From contig NZ_JARFTP010000009.1 in assembly GCF_029167375.1 (NCBI RefSeq), forward strand, positions 62,001 through 126,000: DNA of 64,000 nucleotides, read 5' to 3'. This DNA comes from Tsukamurella sp. 8F. Lineage in GTDB: Bacteria > Actinomycetota > Actinomycetes > Mycobacteriales > Mycobacteriaceae. Below the pieces are notes generated by a model that was not told the origin of the DNA, did not search any database, and saw only the letters and a program-made list of their open reading frames with translations. This document shows, piece after piece, positions 43,456 through 53,558 of this stretch. Position numbers and translations under genes: made by a program. Position 1 is the stretch's first letter; every line of letters begins with the position of its first letter.

Positions 43456-44553
43456 ATGCCGACCGAGACGCAGGGCAGCGACCAAGGTTTCACCACGCGT
43501 ATCGCGGAGGCGGACCCCGACAGCGGCGTGCTGCGCTACCGCGGCGTCGACGTCGCCGACCTGATCGCGAACAACGTCACGTACTCCGAGGTCTGGGGCC
43601 TGCTGGTCGACGGCGAGTGGGGCAACCCGCTACCGGCGGCCGAGCCCTTCCCGCTCCCCATCCACACGGGCGACGTGCGGGTCGACATGCAGGCCGGGCT
43701 GGCGATGCTGGGCCCGCTGTGGGGTTTCGAGCCGCTACTGGACATCGACGACGCCACCGCCCGGGAGAATCTCGCGCGCGCCTCCGTAACGGCCCTGTCG
43801 TTCGTGGCCCAGTCCGCGCGCGGGCTGGAGCGACCGGCGGTGCCGCAGCGCATCATCGACCAGAGCCCCACGGTGACCCACCGCTTCATGACCCGCTGGC
43901 ACGGCGAACCGGATCCCGAACACGTCAAGGCCATCGACGCGTACTGGGTCACGGCCGCTGAGCACGGCCTGTCGACGTCGACCGTGACCGCCCGCGTCAT
44001 CGCGTCGACGGGGGCCGACGTGGCGGCCGCCCTGTCCGGTGCCGTCGGCGCACTGTCCGGTCCGCTGCACGGCGGCGCGCCCGCACGCATCCTGCCGATG
44101 CTCGACGCGGTCGCCGACGGCGGCGACGCGCGCGCCTACATCACCGCCCGGATGGACCGGCACGAGAAGGTGATGGGCTTCGGCCACCGCATATACCGCG
44201 GATACGATCCCCGTGCCGCAGTCCTCAAGGACGTGGCCCGCGACCTGGGCTGCCCGCGCTACGACGCTGCCGTCGAACTCGAGGCCACGGCGCTGGAGGT
44301 CTTCACCGACCGCCTGCCCGACCGACCCATCACCAGCAACCTCGAGTTCTGGGCGACCGTGATCCTCGACTACGCGAAGGTCCCCGTCCGGATGATGCCC
44401 GCGATGTTCGCGTGCGCGCGCACAGCGGCGTGGTGCGCACACGTCCTGGAGCAGAAACGCTACGGCCGCCTGGTGCGGCCCACAGCCTCCTATGTGGGTC
44501 CGGGCCCCCGGCGACCCGATGAGGTACCGGGGTGGCAGACCATTAGGGTGTAG
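43456..44553 (+). CDS. citA: Second citrate synthase (CitA-like)
   Basis: This encodes 365 residues, shorter than GltA because it lacks the N-terminal beta domain. Catalytic segments are AAEHGLSTSTVTARVI, GPLHGGAPARILPML, KVMGFGHRIYRGYDPRA and SNLEFWATVILDY; the usual catalytic Asp of D-F is replaced by Glu-Phe in the last. M. tuberculosis citA (Rv0889c) lies in the same neighbourhood. It may serve as citrate or 2-methylcitrate synthase. serC follows after 3 bp. Confidence 0.9.
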   Translation: MPTETQGSDQGFTTRIAEADPDSGVLRYRGVDVADLIANNVTYSEVWGLLVDGEWGNPLPAAEPFPLPIHTGDVRVDMQAGLAMLGPLWGFEPLLDIDDATARENLARASVTALSFVAQSARGLERPAVPQRIIDQSPTVTHRFMTRWHGEPDPEHVKAIDAYWVTAAEHGLSTSTVTARVIASTGADVAAALSGAVGALSGPLHGGAPARILPMLDAVADGGDARAYITARMDRHEKVMGFGHRIYRGYDPRAAVLKDVARDLGCPRYDAAVELEATALEVFTDRLPDRPITSNLEFWATVILDYAKVPVRMMPAMFACARTAAWCAHVLEQKRYGRLVRPTASYVGPGPRRPDEVPGWQTIRV

Positions 44554-45660
<1,107 letters not shown>

Positions 45661-45692
45661 GCTTCCCGGCTCGCAGCAACTACCCTGACCGC

Positions 45693-46496
45693 ATGCAGGA
45701 ACTGCGCGTGGTAGGACTCGACGACGACGGCACGTCGGTGGTGTGCGAGGGCCACGCCGGCAGTTTCACCGTCCCCATCGACGACACTCTTCGCGCAGCC
45801 GTGCGCGGCGACCTGCGTCGGACCTCCGCTGCAGCGGGCGACGGCGAGGCCGAGTTGCGCCCACGCGAGATCCAGGCCCGGATCCGCGCGGGCGCCACCG
45901 TCGAGGAGGTCGCAGCCCTCACCGGCGTAAAGGCCGACAAGATCACGCGTTTCGCGAATCCCGTTCTGCTGGAACGCGCCCGCGCCGCGGAGATGGCAGC
46001 CCTCGCACACCCCGTCCGCGGCGACGGGCCCATGTCGCTCAAGCTCGCCGAGGTCGTCGACACCGCCCTCGCGGACCGCGGTCACCCGGAGACCACCGAG
46101 TGGGATGCGTGGAAGACGCCCGACAACAGGTGGACCGTGCGCATCGCATGGACTGTCGGCAAGTCCCGCAACGAGGCGCACTTCACCTTCGTCCCCGGTA
46201 CGCACGGCGGCACCGCGAGCCCGCTCGACCAGACCGCCAAGGAACTCCTCGACCCGGATGCACGACGCGCGCTGCGCAGCATCGCCCCCGCACTGCCGGC
46301 CGATCCGACGGTGCCGACCGAGCCGCTGGAGGACGAGAGCCAGGCGGTTTCGGAGCGGGACGGAGCGCGGCCGCGGCAGGCGCCACGACGGGGCTCGGCG
46401 CTTTCCAGCCCCCAGCACGACGGGCACGGCGGACGCGTCGACGTCCCCTCGTGGGAGGATGTTCTCCTGGGAGTGCGCAGCGCCGGCCGTAATTGA
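45693..46496 (+). CDS. sepH: Cell-division regulator SepH (Rv0883c-like)
   Basis: This encodes 267 residues. The N-terminal DUF3071 domain (about 1-165) has a helix-turn-helix-like RPREIQARIRAGATVEEVAALTG and KITRFANPVLLERARAAEMA. The C-terminal 90 residues are Pro/Ser/Arg-rich and disordered, ending in the short conserved RVDVPSWEDVLLGVRS. SepH binds FtsZ and helps cytokinesis in actinobacteria. It lies downstream of serC as in M. tuberculosis. Confidence 0.9.
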   Translation: MQELRVVGLDDDGTSVVCEGHAGSFTVPIDDTLRAAVRGDLRRTSAAAGDGEAELRPREIQARIRAGATVEEVAALTGVKADKITRFANPVLLERARAAEMAALAHPVRGDGPMSLKLAEVVDTALADRGHPETTEWDAWKTPDNRWTVRIAWTVGKSRNEAHFTFVPGTHGGTASPLDQTAKELLDPDARRALRSIAPALPADPTVPTEPLEDESQAVSERDGARPRQAPRRGSALSSPQHDGHGGRVDVPSWEDVLLGVRSAGRN

Positions 46497-46556
46497 CGGT
46501 CACCTCTGCGCACACCGAGGATTCGGCACGGATGTCTCCAGTGGGAAGGATCTGCA

Positions 46557-47498
46557 GTGGGCGCGAGAGCGGCAACGATCTGGTTCTCCGATGTGGCGGA
46601 CCCGAAGGGGCGCCTCGCGATCGCGCACGCCTCGGATGAACTACCGGCCCGTTCGATCGCGGAGCGGATACTGGGCGCCGAGGCCACGTCCCGGACGGTG
46701 AGCCTGGCGGAGGCGGCCGACCCCGCCCCCGGCCGCGTGTACGTCGGCGCGTACGGCGGGCTCACCGTCGTGAGCCATGCCGACCTGTCCACGGCGAAGC
46801 CCTCGGAACTCGACGGGTCGTGGCGGGAACTGGTACATGCCAAGCATGTGTTCCTGCTGAGTACGCAGCCGGACCGCTCGGTCGGCGCGTTCGCGCACTG
46901 GGTCGGCGACGACCTCAAACGCTCGTTCTCCGCACACCCCGTCGACATCATCGAGGACATCGGCCTGCCCGAGGTGTTCGAGCGCCCCTTCTGGGCCGGT
47001 GAGCATCCCCTCGCCTATGCGCCGGGCGTAGAACCCGATCCGCGTGCCCTACCGTTCCACCCGATGGAGTTCGCCGAGCAGGCCAACCGCCAATGGTTGG
47101 GCTTCCGGTACACCTATCCTCTCGACATCACCGACCTCGACCCGGCGCGGATCCCGGTCCTCGAGTTCCGCCTGCCCGGCGACGAGGACGCAGTCGGCGA
47201 CGAGCACCGCTGGGGCGGAACGCCCGGCTACTCCGGTGGCTACGACGACGGTTCAGGTCGCGCTCCGGGTAGCTACGAGGGAGGCGCCGGTTACGAGGGC
47301 GCGGGCTACGACGGCCCGGGATACGCGGGCGCAGGTTACGAACGACAGGGGCATCACGGTCCGGGTCACGTGCACTCGGACGCAGGATACGAGGGCGTCT
47401 GGGGACCCGGACCCGACGAGGCCGCGCAGGGCTTGGACGACGAGGGCGCCGATGGTGCGCACGGCAAGGGACGCGTGCGCCGCTGGTTCGGCTTCTGA
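46557..47498 (+). CDS. DUF6928-type hypothetical protein with Gly/Tyr-rich repeat tail
   Basis: This encodes 313 residues from GTG 46557. A globular N-terminal domain of about 210 residues starts GARAATIWFSDVADPKGRLA and includes HVFLLSTQPDRSVGAFAHW; actinobacterial proteins of this kind are uncharacterised. Residues about 220-285 form a low-complexity tail of short Gly-Tyr units such as YEGAGYDGPGYAGAGYE, with His and Asp. The last residues are basic (GRVRRWFGF). There is no signal or membrane helix. Function is unknown. Confidence 0.8.
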   Translation: MGARAATIWFSDVADPKGRLAIAHASDELPARSIAERILGAEATSRTVSLAEAADPAPGRVYVGAYGGLTVVSHADLSTAKPSELDGSWRELVHAKHVFLLSTQPDRSVGAFAHWVGDDLKRSFSAHPVDIIEDIGLPEVFERPFWAGEHPLAYAPGVEPDPRALPFHPMEFAEQANRQWLGFRYTYPLDITDLDPARIPVLEFRLPGDEDAVGDEHRWGGTPGYSGGYDDGSGRAPGSYEGGAGYEGAGYDGPGYAGAGYERQGHHGPGHVHSDAGYEGVWGPGPDEAAQGLDDEGADGAHGKGRVRRWFGF

Positions 47499-47514
47499 AC
47501 TCGCCGGCCAGCGC

Positions 47515-48330
47515 GTGACAGGACCTGTCCCCGAGCCGATCGACATCCTCGATCCCGCCGATCCCCGGCTCGACGACTTCCGCGACCTCGCCGTCGCCGA
47601 CCGCCGACCCGACACAGGGCGTGGCTTGGTGCTCGCGGAGGGGGTCCCGGTGGTGCAGCGGATGCTCGCCAGCCGCTTCGCGCCACACGCGATAATGGGC
47701 GTCGCGGGCAGGCTGGACCGGCTCGGCCCCGCCAGCGGCTCAGCCGCACCCCGCTACCGCGTCACGGCGGACCTGATGGCCGAGGTCGTCGGATTCCACC
47801 TCAACCGCGGCGTGCTCGCCGCAGCACGTCGACCGGCGCCACTGGACCCGGCCGACCTGCTCGCCGGAGCGCGCACCGTCATCGTGCTGGAGGGTGTGAA
47901 CGACCACGAGAACATCGGCTCGATCTTCCGGAACGCCGCCGGCCTCGGCGCCGATGCGGTGCTGTTCGGCCCGCGGTGTTCCGACCCGTTGTACCGGCGC
48001 GCGGTCCGTGTCTCGATGGGTCATGTACTGCTGGTCCCGTTCGCAACCCTGCCGGCAGGCGGCTGGCCCGGCACGGGGCTCGCCGCGCTACGGGCGGCCG
48101 GGATGCGCATCGTCGCCCTGACCCCTGCCGGGGACACGACGGTGGCCAGCGCGGCCGACGCGGATCGCATCGCCTATCTCGTGGGGGCGGAGGGTCCGGG
48201 ACTCACGGACGAGGCACTCGGCGCAGCCGACGCGCGGGCGGCCATTCCTATGGCGCGGGGAACCGACTCGCTCAACGTCGCGACCGCAACAGCCCTCGCG
48301 CTCTACGAACGGGCGCGTATCGGACATTGA
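47515..48330 (+). CDS. SpoU/TrmH-family RNA 2'-O-methyltransferase (Rv0881-like)
   Basis: This encodes 271 residues from GTG 47515. The SPOUT knot has the three family motifs: VLEGVNDHENIGSIFRNAAGLG, YLVGAEGPGLT and IPMARGTDSLNVATATALAL. The N-terminal substrate-binding extension of about 110 residues is that of the rRNA/tRNA guanosine methylases. The RNA target is not known. It lies 16 bp after the DUF6928 gene and keeps the mycobacterial order around sepH. Confidence 0.92.
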   Translation: MTGPVPEPIDILDPADPRLDDFRDLAVADRRPDTGRGLVLAEGVPVVQRMLASRFAPHAIMGVAGRLDRLGPASGSAAPRYRVTADLMAEVVGFHLNRGVLAAARRPAPLDPADLLAGARTVIVLEGVNDHENIGSIFRNAAGLGADAVLFGPRCSDPLYRRAVRVSMGHVLLVPFATLPAGGWPGTGLAALRAAGMRIVALTPAGDTTVASAADADRIAYLVGAEGPGLTDEALGAADARAAIPMARGTDSLNVATATALALYERARIGH

Positions 48331-48371
48331 ATTCCGACGTTTTTCGCAAGCGTAGAGATGAATATGTCTAA

Positions 48372-48409
48372 GGAATGCCGCTCGAAGACCGCCGCGAGCG
48401 GCCTATTCC
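48372..48409. terminator. Bidirectional terminator-like hairpin
   Basis: GGAATGCCGCTCG (48372-48384) pairs with CGAGCGGC-ATTCC (48395-48409) with a 2-base bulge. It lies between the converging methylase and MFS genes and overlaps the last codons of the MFS gene. Confidence 0.55.
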
Positions 48410-49659
48410 GTACTCCGTATCGATTCAGCCCGGGACAGGGAATCGGCCGTCCGCCGGCGCAGCAACGCGACGCATGCGACACAGGACAGCGCTGAGATCA
48501 CGCCGCCCGCAATCATCGGCGCGGCGGGTGTGGTGGCGTCCGACAGCACGCCCAGCAGCGGCGCGCCGATGGGCGTGCCGCCCAGGAAGGCGAGCATATA
48601 GATTCCCATCACACGGCCCCGGAACTGCTTGTCCACGCCGAGCTGGAGCATGCTCATCGCAGAGGTGCTGAACGTGAGCTGGAGCAGGCCCACGGGGATC
48701 AGGAGCAGTGTCGCGAGCCAGAACCAGGGCGCGAACCCGGCCAGCATCTCGGCCACCCCGAAGACGGTCCCGGACACCAGGAACATCCGCATCGAGGACT
48801 TCCTGGATCGCTTGGCCGCCAGGGCGGCGCCGCCCAGCGTGCCGATCGCAAGCACCGTCGACATCAGGCCGTACGCCTCGGCCCCCAGGCCGAAGCCGTT
48901 GCGAGCCAATGCGGACAGGGCCAGCGGGAAGTTGATGCCGAAGGTCGAGACGAAGAACACCACGACGATCACCACCAGCAGCTCGGGATGCGCCCGAACG
49001 TACGCGAAACCGGCCCGCACCTGCCCCTTGCCCCGCTCGACGGGCGGCGACGGGTGCAACTCCGACAGCGTCATCGCGAGCAGCGCGGACAGCACGGCAA
49101 GCGTGCTGACCGCATTGATGGCGAACACCCAGCCGGTACCGACCGCCGCGATGAGCACGCCCGCGATCGCCGGCCCGACGATCCGGGCCGCATTGAACAC
49201 CATCGAATTCAGGGCGATCGCGTTGGGCAGCAGGGTCGGCCCGACCATCTCGATGGAGAACGCCTGCCGCACGGGCGCGTCGACGGCGGACACGCAGCCG
49301 AACACGAACGCGACCACGAACACCTGCCACAGCGCGACGACGCCGCTCAGTACCAACACCGCGAGCAGCAGCGCGCACATCCCCGACAGGCCCTGTGTCA
49401 GAAGCAGCAGGCGGCGCTTGGGGTACCGGTCCGCCAGCACACCCGCCCACGGCGAGAGGACGAGCGTGGGGCCGAACTGCAGCGCCATGACGATGCCGAC
49501 GGCGGCGGCGTCGGCATGCGCCAGGTCCAACACGAGCCAGTCCTGCGCCACCCGTTGCATCCAGGTGCCGACGAGCGAAACGACCTGTCCCGACGCCCAA
49601 TAGCGGTAGTTCCGCGTCTTCAGGGACGCGAACATGGACGTGGACTGCACTTCGCCCAC
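48403..49659 (-). CDS. MFS transporter (MFS_3, multidrug exporter-like)
   Basis: This encodes 418 residues and twelve helices. GQVVSLVGTWMQRVAQDWLVLDL in helix 1, WAGVLADRYPKRRLLLLTQ in loop 2-3, and FRGRVMGIYMLAFLGGTPIGAPLLG are typical of the MFS_3 drug-exporter group. The start is ATG 49659. An adjacent MarR regulator gene upstream on the same strand suggests control of this exporter, though 86 bp separate them. Confidence 0.88.
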   Translation of the reverse strand: MGEVQSTSMFASLKTRNYRYWASGQVVSLVGTWMQRVAQDWLVLDLAHADAAAVGIVMALQFGPTLVLSPWAGVLADRYPKRRLLLLTQGLSGMCALLLAVLVLSGVVALWQVFVVAFVFGCVSAVDAPVRQAFSIEMVGPTLLPNAIALNSMVFNAARIVGPAIAGVLIAAVGTGWVFAINAVSTLAVLSALLAMTLSELHPSPPVERGKGQVRAGFAYVRAHPELLVVIVVVFFVSTFGINFPLALSALARNGFGLGAEAYGLMSTVLAIGTLGGAALAAKRSRKSSMRMFLVSGTVFGVAEMLAGFAPWFWLATLLLIPVGLLQLTFSTSAMSMLQLGVDKQFRGRVMGIYMLAFLGGTPIGAPLLGVLSDATTPAAPMIAGGVISALSCVACVALLRRRTADSLSRAESIRSTE

Positions 49660-49745
49660 AGTAGTGCCCCGCGATCGGGTGAACCGATCCGCGGGGCACT
49701 GAGGTGACGAGGAGGCGGGCGCCGGACAGGGGCGCGCAGGGCGGG

Positions 49746-50177
49746 TCAGCCTTGGCCGGCGATGATCCTGTTGATGATCCCGACGGCGCCGCCGAGCGTG
49801 TCCCGATCGGCCGACGAGAGCTCGTCGAGGCGACCGCGCAGCCAGGCCTCGCGTGCCTCGGCCTCACCGTTGATGACGTGCTCACCCTCGTCCGAGAGGC
49901 TCACGATCACCTGCCTGCCATCGGTGGGGTGCGGCTCCCTGCTCACCAGACCGAGATCGGCCAGGGAGGCTATGACGCGGGTCATCGACGGCGGCTGCAC
50001 ACGCTCACGGGCCGCCAGCTGTCCCGGGGTCAGGGGGCCGTCGCTGGCGAGCGCATTGAGCGCGGACAGCTGGGTCAGTGAGACCGTGGAGTCCTTGCGA
50101 CGCCCCCGAAGATGCCGTGCGAAACGCACGACGGCGAGAGCGAGATCGCCGGCGAGGCGGTCGTCATTTTCGTTCAC
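49746..50177 (-). CDS. MarR-family regulator (Rv0880-like)
   Basis: This encodes 143 residues from GTG 50177 (NENDDRLAGDLALAVVRFAR), with ATG 50192 as the alternative. The winged helix-turn-helix has LTQLSALNALASDGPLTPGQLA, ERVQPPSMTRVIASLADLGLV and REPHPTDGRQVIVSLSDEG, very like M. tuberculosis Rv0880. It is divergent from the DUF2530 gene. A direct repeat of GGTTG in the gap may be part of its operator. Confidence 0.92.
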   Translation of the reverse strand: MNENDDRLAGDLALAVVRFARHLRGRRKDSTVSLTQLSALNALASDGPLTPGQLAARERVQPPSMTRVIASLADLGLVSREPHPTDGRQVIVSLSDEGEHVINGEAEAREAWLRGRLDELSSADRDTLGGAVGIINRIIAGQG

Positions 50178-50229
50178 GGCGCTAGAGTACAACCATCAAC
50201 CTTTTCCCGTCGAAGAACCCCGGAGTGCC

Positions 50230-50472
50230 ATGTCGCCCGTGCCGCCCCCATTACCGCGTCAAATTACCGCGCCCCTGCCTGTGGTTATAACAGGTACAGC
50301 GTTGTGGATGCTCGCGGCGATAGTCACCGCGAGCTCGTCATCGGCTTTCGGTGACCTGTGGATCACCTGTGTGACGGGGGTCGGTGTGGGCGCGTTCGGA
50401 TGTTCCGTGTTCATCCTGCAGCGGCGGGCGGCGGCCCGCGGCGACCGGGGCGCGCAGCAGGGACTGCTCTAG
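50230..50472 (+). CDS. DUF2530 small membrane protein (Rv0879c-like)
   Basis: This encodes 80 residues from ATG 50230, after GGAG. Two membrane helices (about 17-36 and 42-62) are followed by a basic Arg-rich tail. Size, helices and position next to the MarR gene match DUF2530 proteins. Its last 62 bases overlap the PAP2 gene on the other strand. Function is unknown. Confidence 0.8.
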   Translation: MSPVPPPLPRQITAPLPVVITGTALWMLAAIVTASSSSAFGDLWITCVTGVGVGAFGCSVFILQRRAAARGDRGAQQGLL

Positions 50473-51010
50473 TCCGCGCTAGCGCGCCACGCGCCGCCAG
50501 GGCGGCCGCGAGCACGATACCGCCGATCAGCCAGCCGGCGAGCACGTCCGTCGCCCAGTGCGCAGCGAGGTACACGCGGCTGAGCCCGATCAGCACGGTT
50601 CCGGCGGCCCATGGCCACAGCGGCCACGATGCATTTCGCGCGTGCGCTACGCAGAATGCGACGACGCCGAGCGCGACCATAGAATTCAGGGCATGTCCAG
50701 ACGGAAAACTGGGGCTCGCGATCTCGACCATTCTCGGCGGGATCGTGGGACGTATACGCCCGCCGACGGTTTTCAAACTGGCCATTACCAGCCACCCGAG
50801 AATCGGCGTCACCGTGCAGAAAACGACATCGACAAAAGCGCGACGAAACAGCAGCCAGACAATGGTCATTACCAGGAATAGCGCCAGTGGCGCTTCCTGC
50901 CCGATAAATGTCACGGCCCGCATCACCGCCGTCAACGCCGGGGTCCGCAGCGCGATCGCGCCGTCCAGCACTGCGTGGTCGAACGGGTTGGGCCACTGCC
51001 CCGTGCTCAT
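50411..51010 (-). CDS. PAP2-type phosphatase membrane protein
   Basis: This encodes 199 residues from ATG 51010 (MSTGQWPNPFDHAVLDG). The PAP2 superfamily triad is complete: KTVGGRIRP (K-x6-R-P), SFPSGHA and SRVYLAAHWATD, within about six membrane helices. Such enzymes dephosphorylate lipid phosphates such as undecaprenyl pyrophosphate. The C-terminal Arg/Pro-rich tail runs over the 3' end of the convergent DUF2530 gene. Confidence 0.92.
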   Translation of the reverse strand: MSTGQWPNPFDHAVLDGAIALRTPALTAVMRAVTFIGQEAPLALFLVMTIVWLLFRRAFVDVVFCTVTPILGWLVMASLKTVGGRIRPTIPPRMVEIASPSFPSGHALNSMVALGVVAFCVAHARNASWPLWPWAAGTVLIGLSRVYLAAHWATDVLAGWLIGGIVLAAALAARGALARTRAVPAARPGRRGPPPAAAG

Positions 51011-51023
51011 GCCACACCGCCGC

Positions 51024-53558
51024 TCATACGGCCCGGTCGCGGCCCGAGACGTGCAGCGCTCCATCGGTGTCGACCCACCACGGGACGGCGATCGGGCCAT
51101 CGCCCGCGTCGACCTCTAGCCGCTCGTGCAACACGGCCTCGCTCGCGGCGGGCAGCGCCCCCAGCGCCGCGGCCACGGTCACTCCGGGGTCGGCGGCGGC
51201 CCGCACGCGAGTGCCGGTGCTCACCACCTCGGCGCCGACGGCCTCACTCGCACAGTCGAGGCCCAGCGTCTCCGCCAGGTCCGTCGCCGCGGCGAGCCCG
51301 CCGAACACGAAGTCGTCGAGCACGAACCGCCACTGCGGCGCGTCCAGGACCACGGGATCCTCGGCCAGGTCGCCGCGCACCGTGCGGAGCCGCGCCGGCA
51401 CGTCCACACTCCACCCCGCTAGCTCCCGGTACGCCGCCACGACCTCCCCCGGTGACGGTGATCGCCCGGGATCCGAGAGGGCGTCCAGCAGCAGTTGGGC
51501 CGATCCGTCGTCGACGACACCCGTGAAGAGCGCGTTCTGCAGGCGCGCCGCGTCCGGGTGCCTGCAGGGGTCGAGCAGGCCCGCGAACCGCTCGTCGTCG
51601 GGCGGGCGCAGGCCGCCGAGTTCGGTGTGCCTGCGCAACCACCACGCGGTGTACCCAGCGGGGTCGTCGAGCACGCCCGGAAGTTCGGCGATGAGGGCCA
51701 GTGCGGGTTCCCAGTGGTCCACGAGGTCGAGGTCGCGCACGGCGACGAGCCGCTCCGGCTCCTGCATGAGCGTGTGCCACCACTCGTCTGCGTCCGGTAG
51801 CCCGTCGTCCGGGCCGGTGGGGAAGTCCTCGCGCAACACCCCGAAGGTCCAGCCGACGCCGATCGACCGCAGCGCCTCGACGCTGTGGCATGCGGCCCAT
51901 TCGGGGTCGACCGCGGCGTAGGGATGGTCGTCTGTGAGCGCGGCCCGCAGCGGCGCGTCCGGCAGCAGAGCCTCGTCGGCGGGGACCAACTCACCGCCGG
52001 CTGGGACTGCGAGCGCACCCAGGCCGGCGGGCAGGTCGAGTAGGCGGTCACCGACGAGCGCCAGCACCGATTCGGTGAGTCCGAGGGCGCTATCGGGATC
52101 GTCTGTGTCGTAGTCGATCTCGTCCAACTCACGCTCGAGCGCAGGGTCGGAGAGCAGGTCGACGACGGTGGCCGTGCGCGCCCCGGCGCGTTCCAGCAGA
52201 GGGTGCCGGGCGCCGAAGTGGACCACGCGTGCCCAGGACGGTCCGGGGGCTCCGTCCGGTAGGTCTGTGATCGACAACGCGCCCCGCGCGCCCGTCACGA
52301 CGCGCCCGTCGGCGAGCGGGACCGGTAGCGCGCCGAGCTCGCCCGCGTCCATGCCGGCACCGTCGAGGGCGTCGTAGAGGCGGCCGTACCACGCCGGGTC
52401 CCGGTCCCGCGGAACGGCGTCCGCGATATCCGCCGCGCCGAGCACCGCTACGCCCAGCGCCTGCAGCACGGGCACGTCACTCGGCCTCGACAGGTCCGGC
52501 GGCAGCAGCGGGAGGGAGTCCTCCAGCAGCTCGTACAGCTCTTGCGTCACGCCGGGCACCAGGACCGATCTATCCGGCCTGCGGGAGCCGGGGAGCCACG
52601 TACCCGAGCGCAGGTCACCCTCGATCGCCTCTCTGAGCGCGGCATCGACGGGGCCCGCCGGAGGCCTGCGCGGCGGCAACATCGCCAGGGGGTCCGGTTG
52701 CGCCGCGACGAAGTCCGCGTAGCCGCGCGCGGCCATCGCGATGTCCGCATCGGGGTGCAAGCGTCGCCGGTCCGCCGTGACCGGCAGGTCGGTCACCACC
52801 CGCACGGGCAGGGTCAGAGGCTCGTCGGTGCGCGTGGGCGCGTGCAGGACCGCCGCATCCGCCCCGCGTATCCAGCGCGCGTGTGGCCCTGCACCTTCCA
52901 CGAGTGCCGGCCGCCGATACGCCGCACCGTCGACGACGACCGACTCCAGGGCAGGCAGGTCGATGAGTGTGTCCTCGGCCTCTTCGGCGAACCGACGCAC
53001 CAGGCCGGCCGCCGCGTCGGCGAGCACGATCTCCGAGTCGAATCCGTCCGCGGGCGGCGTCGCGACCTGGAACGGTAGACGCAGTACGGGAGCCTCACCG
53101 CCCGCGAGCTCCGCGGACCGCGCGGCCGAGAACGCCACTCCCCCACCGGCGGAGCGGAACTCGATCTCGGAGGCCACCGTCAATACGGCCCGGAACCCGA
53201 CCCCGAACCGGCCCACCGAATCCCGACTCTCCTTAGCCGAGACACGTTGGGCTGCAAGAGAATGCACACCCTGCAGAGTGAGCGCAGCGCCCGTGTTGGC
53301 GATGTGCACGCCGTCGCCGTCGGCCCAGACGGCCACGCGCCCGGGTACGCCGGCCGTACGCGCGGCATCGGCCGCGTTCTGCAGGAGCTCCACCACCACG
53401 CGCTCGCGGTAGCCGACGTCGACGAGGTCCCGCTCCGTGGCCAGATCCTCGCGCAGCCTGGTCGGCGAATCCCGCCAGGCGGCGAGCACGCCCGCGCGCA
53501 GCCCGGCGGTGTCGAACGGATCCGCCACCGACGGCTCGCGCGGCGCGGTGGGCGTCAC
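51024..53558 (-). CDS. Large sacsin/Hsp90-type ATPase (GHKL N-terminal domain)
   Basis: This encodes 844 residues. The N-terminal 200 residues are a GHKL ATP-binding domain of the sacsin/Hsp90-like type. RERVVVELLQNAADAART is the N-box with the Mg-binding Asn, GDGVHIANTGAAL the second box, and SVGRFGVGFRAVLTVASEIEF the third. The other 640 residues are Asp/Leu/Pro-rich with no recognised domain. No Hsp90 middle or C-terminal dimer domain is apparent. It overlaps the DUF3027 gene by 4 bases, and the pair is co-transcribed. A chaperone-like role is inferred from the fold only. Confidence 0.85.
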   Translation of the reverse strand: MTPTAPREPSVADPFDTAGLRAGVLAAWRDSPTRLREDLATERDLVDVGYRERVVVELLQNAADAARTAGVPGRVAVWADGDGVHIANTGAALTLQGVHSLAAQRVSAKESRDSVGRFGVGFRAVLTVASEIEFRSAGGGVAFSAARSAELAGGEAPVLRLPFQVATPPADGFDSEIVLADAAAGLVRRFAEEAEDTLIDLPALESVVVDGAAYRRPALVEGAGPHARWIRGADAAVLHAPTRTDEPLTLPVRVVTDLPVTADRRRLHPDADIAMAARGYADFVAAQPDPLAMLPPRRPPAGPVDAALREAIEGDLRSGTWLPGSRRPDRSVLVPGVTQELYELLEDSLPLLPPDLSRPSDVPVLQALGVAVLGAADIADAVPRDRDPAWYGRLYDALDGAGMDAGELGALPVPLADGRVVTGARGALSITDLPDGAPGPSWARVVHFGARHPLLERAGARTATVVDLLSDPALERELDEIDYDTDDPDSALGLTESVLALVGDRLLDLPAGLGALAVPAGGELVPADEALLPDAPLRAALTDDHPYAAVDPEWAACHSVEALRSIGVGWTFGVLREDFPTGPDDGLPDADEWWHTLMQEPERLVAVRDLDLVDHWEPALALIAELPGVLDDPAGYTAWWLRRHTELGGLRPPDDERFAGLLDPCRHPDAARLQNALFTGVVDDGSAQLLLDALSDPGRSPSPGEVVAAYRELAGWSVDVPARLRTVRGDLAEDPVVLDAPQWRFVLDDFVFGGLAAATDLAETLGLDCASEAVGAEVVSTGTRVRAAADPGVTVAAALGALPAASEAVLHERLEVDAGDGPIAVPWWVDTDGALHVSGRDRAV

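Noticed and set aside
46082-46960. Antisense frame across sepH and DUF6928
   Set aside because: It is a Ser/Arg-rich shadow frame with no family features, crossing two supported genes.
48425-49885. A 486-codon frame overlapping the MFS and MarR genes
   Set aside because: It is a frame shadow on the same strand as the MFS gene, Arg/Gly-rich without helices or motifs.
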